From positions 1-45,211 of the forward strand of contig JAHCAK010000033.1 in the NCBI GenBank assembly GCA_019634955.1: a stretch of DNA of 45,211 nucleotides, read 5' to 3'. Below are positions 40,258-45,211 of the stretch, piece after piece. The notes under the pieces are model-generated. The model was not told the origin of the DNA. It did not search any database and saw only the letters and a program-made list of their open reading frames with translations. Numbering within the stretch: position 1 is the stretch's first letter; every line of letters starts with the position of its first letter. A program made the translations under genes and the position numbers. Origin of the DNA: Burkholderiales bacterium (GTDB lineage: Bacteria; Pseudomonadota; Gammaproteobacteria; Burkholderiales; Usitatibacteraceae).

Positions 40258-41295
40258 ATGGGCACCCTGATTCGCGACGCGGCGCGCGCCATCGCCGCGA
40301 CGGCCCTCTGCGCCCTGGCGTTCGCCGCCGGGGCGACGGGCGACACGACCCTCGTCTACGGCGGCGGGGGGGAAGGCAAGGTCGTCTTCGACGGCCGCCT
40401 GCACGCGGGCAAGGGTTACTCCTGCGACGACTGCCACAAGTCCTTCGCGCCCACGGGAACGCGCCTCTTCGACACGAAGCGCCGCGCGCTCGTCGACAAG
40501 GCCGCGCACAAGTCCCGCGGCTCCTGCTTCGCCTGCCACGACGGCAAGGCGGCCCCGGACGACTGCGACGCCTGCCACCGCGAGAACACCGCCGGCAACA
40601 AGGCGGCCGTCTCGCCCCCGGCGGTCCGGCTGCACGGGGCGGCCAGCGCGGTGGACAGCCTCGTCGCGCCGAACAAGGCCGCGGTCGAGAAGGCGACCGG
40701 CCTCGCCCTCGCGGTGGACCGGAGCAACGCGGGCAAGGGCCTCATCGACCTCGTCGACGGCAAGTGCGACGCCGCGCTCGCCTCGGCGGGCCTCGAGACG
40801 GTCGTGGCCGCGGCGAAGGCGGCCGGCCGCGAGGTCGACGCCGCGAGGCTGCGCATGACGGTGATCGCGAGCGACCAGGTGGTCTTCGTCGTGAACCCCG
40901 CCAACCCGGTGCGCTCCCTCGCGCCGGAGCAGCTGCGCGACATCCACGCGGGCAAGGTCACGAACTGGAAGGAAGTCGGCGGCCCGGACCTGCCCGTGCA
41001 GGTGGTGACGGACACGCTCGCCAGCGCCACGCGCGGCCTCATCCAGCAGGCGGTGCTCAAGGGCGCGCCCTACGCCACCACCGCGAAGGCGGTGAAGATC
41101 GACGCGGTGAGCGACGAGGTGGCGGCGCTGCCCGGCGCGATCGGCGGGCTCGGCGCGGGATTCGTGAAGGCCGGCAAGGTCGCCGTGATCGAGACGCAGA
41201 AGGTGGAGCGCCCCCTCGGGCTCATCACCCTCGGCGAGCCGGACGCGAAGGTCGCGAAGGTGATCGAGGCGTTCCGCGCGGCGGTCGCCCGGTAG
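40258..41295 (+). CDS. Tri-heme cytochrome c fused to PstS-like periplasmic binding domain
   Basis: 345 residues from ATG 40258, 2 bases after the oxidase gene. A signal peptide (about 10-25) is followed by a small multiheme domain with CDDCH (56-60), CFACH (90-94) and CDACH (103-107), plus histidines H49, H84 and possibly H126 as distal ligands, the c7-type pattern. From about 148 the protein is a PBP_like/PstS-type binding fold (VVFVVNPANPV, LRDIHAGKVTNWKEVGGPDLPVQVV), with the phosphate-binding GSGT replaced by LASATR. The ligand is therefore probably not phosphate. The cytochrome is the likely electron acceptor of the flavoprotein; the binding domain may present substrate or sense it. This fusion was not recognised as a standard architecture. 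Confidence 0.87.
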   Translation: MGTLIRDAARAIAATALCALAFAAGATGDTTLVYGGGGEGKVVFDGRLHAGKGYSCDDCHKSFAPTGTRLFDTKRRALVDKAAHKSRGSCFACHDGKAAPDDCDACHRENTAGNKAAVSPPAVRLHGAASAVDSLVAPNKAAVEKATGLALAVDRSNAGKGLIDLVDGKCDAALASAGLETVVAAAKAAGREVDAARLRMTVIASDQVVFVVNPANPVRSLAPEQLRDIHAGKVTNWKEVGGPDLPVQVVTDTLASATRGLIQQAVLKGAPYATTAKAVKIDAVSDEVAALPGAIGGLGAGFVKAGKVAVIETQKVERPLGLITLGEPDAKVAKVIEAFRAAVAR

Positions 41296-41318
41296 CGCCT
41301 CCCCCGCGAAGGGGCCGC

Positions 41319-42389
41319 TCAGCGCTGGACGTCGACCACCTTCACGCGGACCTTGCGCTCCTTGCCGTCGCGCAGGAGCGTGAGCTCCGCCACGTTGTCG
41401 ATGCCGGCGCGGTCGAGCTCCGCGGCGAAGGTGCCCATCGCCTCCACGGGCCGGCCGTTGACGGCCACGATCACGTCGCCCACGTCGCCTGTGCGCCGGT
41501 CCACGGGGACGAGCCCCGCGGCGGCGGCGGGCGAGCCGCGCATCACCTCCGCGATCACCACGCCCGAGATGCCGGCGCGCGCGACGATCATCGGGTCGAC
41601 CGCGCGGATGCCGATGCCCGGCAGCGGCGCCTTCCCGCGCGCGATGAGCTGCGGGACGATGCGGTTCACGAGGTCCACGGGGATGGCGAAGCCCACGCCG
41701 GAGGAGCCGCCGGAGGGCGAGCGGATGGCCGTGTTCACGCCGATCAGGCGCCCGGCGCTGTCCAGCAACGGGCCGCCCGAGTTGCCGGGGTTGATGGCCG
41801 CGTCGGTCTGGATGGCGCCGGCGATCTCGCGGTACTCGCTCGTGGGCAGGTGGCGGTCCAATGCGCTCACGATGCCGGTGGTGAGCGTGCGCGAGAGCCC
41901 GAACGGGTTGCCGATGGCGTAGACGGCCTGCCCGATCCGCAGGTCGCGCGAGGTGCCCACCGGAATGGGCCGCAGGCCCTTCGGCGGGTTCACGAGCTTC
42001 ACCACGGCGAGGTCGTAGTCTTCCGAGAAGCCGACCACCTTCGCAGGGATGGGCTTGCCGGCGTCCAGGCTCACCGCGACGCTGCGCGCGCCCGCGAGCA
42101 CGTGGAAGTTGGTGACAACGTGGCCCTCGGTATCCCAGACGAAGCCGCTGCCCGCGCCCTGCGCGACCCCGGCCGTGAAGAGCCCTGTGCGCTCCAGGCG
42201 CTCGGTGGTGATGTAGGCCACCGACGGCGCCGAGGCATCGAAGAGGCCGGCCAGCGCCTGTTCCTGCGGCAGCAGCGGCCCGCGCGGCGCCACGGCCCGG
42301 GGCTCGGCCGCGCCGTTCTTCTGCGCCCAGGGGGCGAACGCGACCACCGCGGCGAGCGCGGCGGCGGCGAGGAGGACGGGCTTCTTCAT
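41319..42389 (-). CDS. HtrA/DegP-type S1C serine protease
   Basis: About 356 residues from ATG 42389 (an ATG at 42398 adds HPM). The N-terminus is a signal or membrane anchor (about 5-20). The chymotrypsin-fold protease has triad H96 (TNFHVL), D126 (DYDLAVVK) and S204 (NPGNSGGPL). One PDZ domain follows (about 255-356: GIGIRAVDPMI ... GDVIVAVNGRPV). One PDZ is as in DegS or plant-like Deg proteins; it could be a periplasmic quality-control or stress-sensing protease. The frame is convergent with the cytochrome gene. 64 bases separate it from the upstream GST gene. Confidence 0.93.
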   Translation of the reverse strand: MKKPVLLAAAALAAVVAFAPWAQKNGAAEPRAVAPRGPLLPQEQALAGLFDASAPSVAYITTERLERTGLFTAGVAQGAGSGFVWDTEGHVVTNFHVLAGARSVAVSLDAGKPIPAKVVGFSEDYDLAVVKLVNPPKGLRPIPVGTSRDLRIGQAVYAIGNPFGLSRTLTTGIVSALDRHLPTSEYREIAGAIQTDAAINPGNSGGPLLDSAGRLIGVNTAIRSPSGGSSGVGFAIPVDLVNRIVPQLIARGKAPLPGIGIRAVDPMIVARAGISGVVIAEVMRGSPAAAAGLVPVDRRTGDVGDVIVAVNGRPVEAMGTFAAELDRAGIDNVAELTLLRDGKERKVRVKVVDVQR

Positions 42390-42453
42390 GGGGTGCATTC
42401 CGGGGGATGGACCCCGGGAACATCGTGGCGGTTCCCGCCGCCTTCAAGCCCCG

Positions 42454-43068
42454 TCAGGGAGGCGGCGTCGACTCGAAGGCAGGCAGCGCCTCGGCCTGCG
42501 CCCCGAAGCGCACCAGCGCCGGGTACTTCCACGCCGGGACGAGCTCGGCGTTGTAGTACTGCCCGAAGCGCCACGCGACCGCGGTGACGACGTCGGCGGC
42601 GTTTGGGCCGGCGCCCTGCAACCACGGGCTCGCACGGCCGGCGGCATCCTCGAGCGCCGAGTACGCCGCGAGCGCCTGCCCCAGCGACCGCTCGTACCAC
42701 GGCTCGTGGAACTTCTCGGCCGGGCGCCGCTCGCGCTCGTAGACGAGCGACACGCCCTTGTCGCAGGCGGCGAGCGCGAGCCCGGTGATCCGGAGCGCCT
42801 CTCGCCGCGCGTCCCCGCCAAGCGGCATGAGGCGCCTTTCCGGCGGCACCAACCCCTCGAGGTAGTCGAGGATAAGCGTGGAATCCATGAGCACCGTGCC
42901 GTCGTCGCAGACGAGCGTGGGCGCCTTCACCACCGGGTTGATCTCCCGGAAGCGGTCGAAGTTGCGGAAGACGGACACCGACTGGTGCTCGAAGGGGATT
43001 CCCATGAGCTTCATCGAGATCGCCACGCGGCGGACGTACGGGGAATCGAGCATGCCGATGAGCTGCAT
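42454..43068 (-). CDS. Glutathione S-transferase family protein
   Basis: 204 residues from ATG 43068 (the frame is open to 43098 but the first strand begins MQLIGMLDSP). The thioredoxin-fold N-terminal domain has SPYVRRVAIS, the cis-Pro loop NPVVKAPTLV and the glutathione-binding MDSTLILDYLE. The C-terminal helical domain carries the conserved N-capping Asp in ADVVTAVAW. It is the type that has Ser/Tyr-poor N-terminus with S9 as the likely thiol-activating residue. Function (detoxification, glutathionyl adduct) unknown. Divergent from the flavodoxin-like gene by 50 bases. Confidence 0.9.
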   Translation of the reverse strand: MQLIGMLDSPYVRRVAISMKLMGIPFEHQSVSVFRNFDRFREINPVVKAPTLVCDDGTVLMDSTLILDYLEGLVPPERRLMPLGGDARREALRITGLALAACDKGVSLVYERERRPAEKFHEPWYERSLGQALAAYSALEDAAGRASPWLQGAGPNAADVVTAVAWRFGQYYNAELVPAWKYPALVRFGAQAEALPAFESTPPP

Positions 43069-43118
43069 CGCGGCCTCCGGGTCGGGAAGAGGCCGCATTC
43101 TGCCGCATAATCGGCCGC

Positions 43119-43622
43119 GTGAAGAGGCTCCTCATCGTGTGGTGCTCGACGACCGGCGGCACGCGCCAGATGGCGGAAGCCGCCGAGCGCGGCGCGCAGG
43201 AAGCGCTCGAGCCCGGCGACGCGGTCGAGGTGCTGCGCCTTCACGCCGCCCAGGCCGGCCCGGCGGATTTCCTTTCGGCCGACGCGATCGTGCTCGCCAC
43301 GCCGGAGCACCTGGGCTCCATGGCGGGCCCCATGAAGGACTTCCTCGACCGCGCGTACTACGCCTGCCTCGACCGCGTGAACGGCCGCCCATGGGCGCTT
43401 CTCGTCTGCGCGGGTTCCGATGGCGCCGGCACCATCCGCCAGGCCGAGCGCATCGCCACGGGGCTTCGCCTGAGGAAGGCGGCCGAGCCCGTGCTCGTGA
43501 TCACGCATGCGCAGACCCCGGAGGCCATCCTCGCGCCGAAGGCGATCGTGGCGGCCGACCTGGAAAGGTGCGCGGCGACGGGGGCCACGCTCGCCGCGGG
43601 GCTCGCCGCCGGGATCTGGTAG
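43119..43622 (+). CDS. Flavodoxin-like / NAD(P)H-dependent oxidoreductase
   Basis: 167 residues, a single Rossmann-like flavodoxin fold. The FMN-phosphate loop is STTGGTRQMAEAA (10-22), and ATPEHLGSMAGPMKDFLDRAY is the second flavin-contact motif. No heme or iron-sulfur motif. Starts with GTG at 43119; the adjacent ATG option is absent. It may be an electron carrier or a reductase. It converges on the small coiled-coil gene, 8 bases apart. Function not assigned beyond the fold. Confidence 0.88.
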   Translation: MKRLLIVWCSTTGGTRQMAEAAERGAQEALEPGDAVEVLRLHAAQAGPADFLSADAIVLATPEHLGSMAGPMKDFLDRAYYACLDRVNGRPWALLVCAGSDGAGTIRQAERIATGLRLRKAAEPVLVITHAQTPEAILAPKAIVAADLERCAATGATLAAGLAAGIW

Positions 43623-43630
43623 CGGCGCCC

Positions 43631-43837
43631 CTAGCCGCGCGCGCGCAGCCGCCGCAGGCGCTTGCGGATCGCCTCCAGCATCGTGAGATTGCGCTGCAGG
43701 TCCTCCTCGACCGTCACGATGGTGCGCTCCAGCGCCGTGCACTCGACGATGATGCGGCGCCACTCGAGGGGGTCACGCGTGTCCTCCGCCCGGTGCTCCA
43801 GGGCGTCGAGCTGAAGGCGAAGGTGGTCGAGGTTCAT
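43631..43837 (-). CDS. Small coiled-coil protein downstream of asnS
   Basis: 68 residues from ATG 43837, 2 bases after the asnS stop codon, so likely co-transcribed. The sequence is one long amphipathic helix with leucines and charged residues (LRLQLDALEHRAEDTRD, NLTMLEAIRKRLRRLRARG), typical of small coiled coils. No signal peptide or named family recognised. It may be a minor accessory protein; an alternative is a chance frame, but the tight spacing to asnS argues for a real gene. Confidence 0.55.
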   Translation of the reverse strand: MNLDHLRLQLDALEHRAEDTRDPLEWRRIIVECTALERTIVTVEEDLQRNLTMLEAIRKRLRRLRARG

Positions 43838-43839
43838 CG

Positions 43840-45211
<1,372 letters not shown>

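Overview
The window is very GC-rich chromosomal DNA whose gene content points to a betaproteobacterium. The markers are a DUF2863 gene, an EF-P with arginine at position 32 together with its rhamnosyltransferase EarP, a parE-parC pair, and asnS. There are no rRNA or tRNA genes, transposases, phage structural genes or CRISPR arrays. Almost all the DNA is coding. The few non-coding gaps hold palindromic repeats, promoters or terminators; no gene-free stretch exceeds 300 bases.

Layout. 1-8.7 kb: envelope and housekeeping genes. These are a glycine-zipper protein, a META lipoprotein, a zinc-ribbon protein, the YedK/HMCES DNA-crosslink protein, a yqjD-yqjE-yqjK-like stress membrane operon, a DnaQ/UvrC-like nuclease coupled to a LysR regulator, DUF2237, DUF2863 and an AraC regulator. 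8.7-13.9 kb: a secreted collagen-like protein with Gly-Pro-Thr repeats flanked by two family-2 glycosyltransferases, then an esterase and a 35-bp inverted-repeat element. 13.9-25.3 kb: efp and earP, partners that are normally adjacent, are separated by a ~9.7-kb catabolic cassette. The cassette holds a CoA-transferase, a stand-alone biotin carrier, a biotin carboxylase, two different carboxyltransferases, a GntR regulator and a NitT/TauT-type ABC importer whose ATPase gene is frameshifted. 25.4-31.1 kb: a LytS/LytTR pair, a lipoprotein hydrolase, a small membrane protein, and a PAS-HWE kinase overlapping a receiver-kinase fusion. 31.1-33.7 kb: an ArsR/SRPBCC cluster and a cold-shock gene with a long leader. 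33.7-38.9 kb: parE-parC-ppk2. 39.0-41.3 kb: a two-gene unit of a Tat-exported FMN hydroxy-acid oxidase with a four-cysteine motif and a tri-heme cytochrome c fused to a PstS-like binding domain. 41.3-45.2 kb: an HtrA-type protease, a GST, a flavodoxin-like protein, a small coiled-coil protein and asnS.

The best candidate for an undescribed system is the unit at 39.0-41.3 kb. It looks like a periplasmic hydroxy-acid oxidation module that passes electrons to a cytochrome carrying its own solute-binding domain. It is preceded by an FNR-type palindrome (TTGACCCGAGTCAA), and the identical 14 bases occur in the same orientation upstream of the yqjD-like operon 35 kb away. Second in interest are the carboxylase cassette, which may be a hetero-carboxyltransferase complex with its own importer, and the collagen-like protein with its putative glycosylation genes. 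Functions of these units are inferred from domains and gene order.
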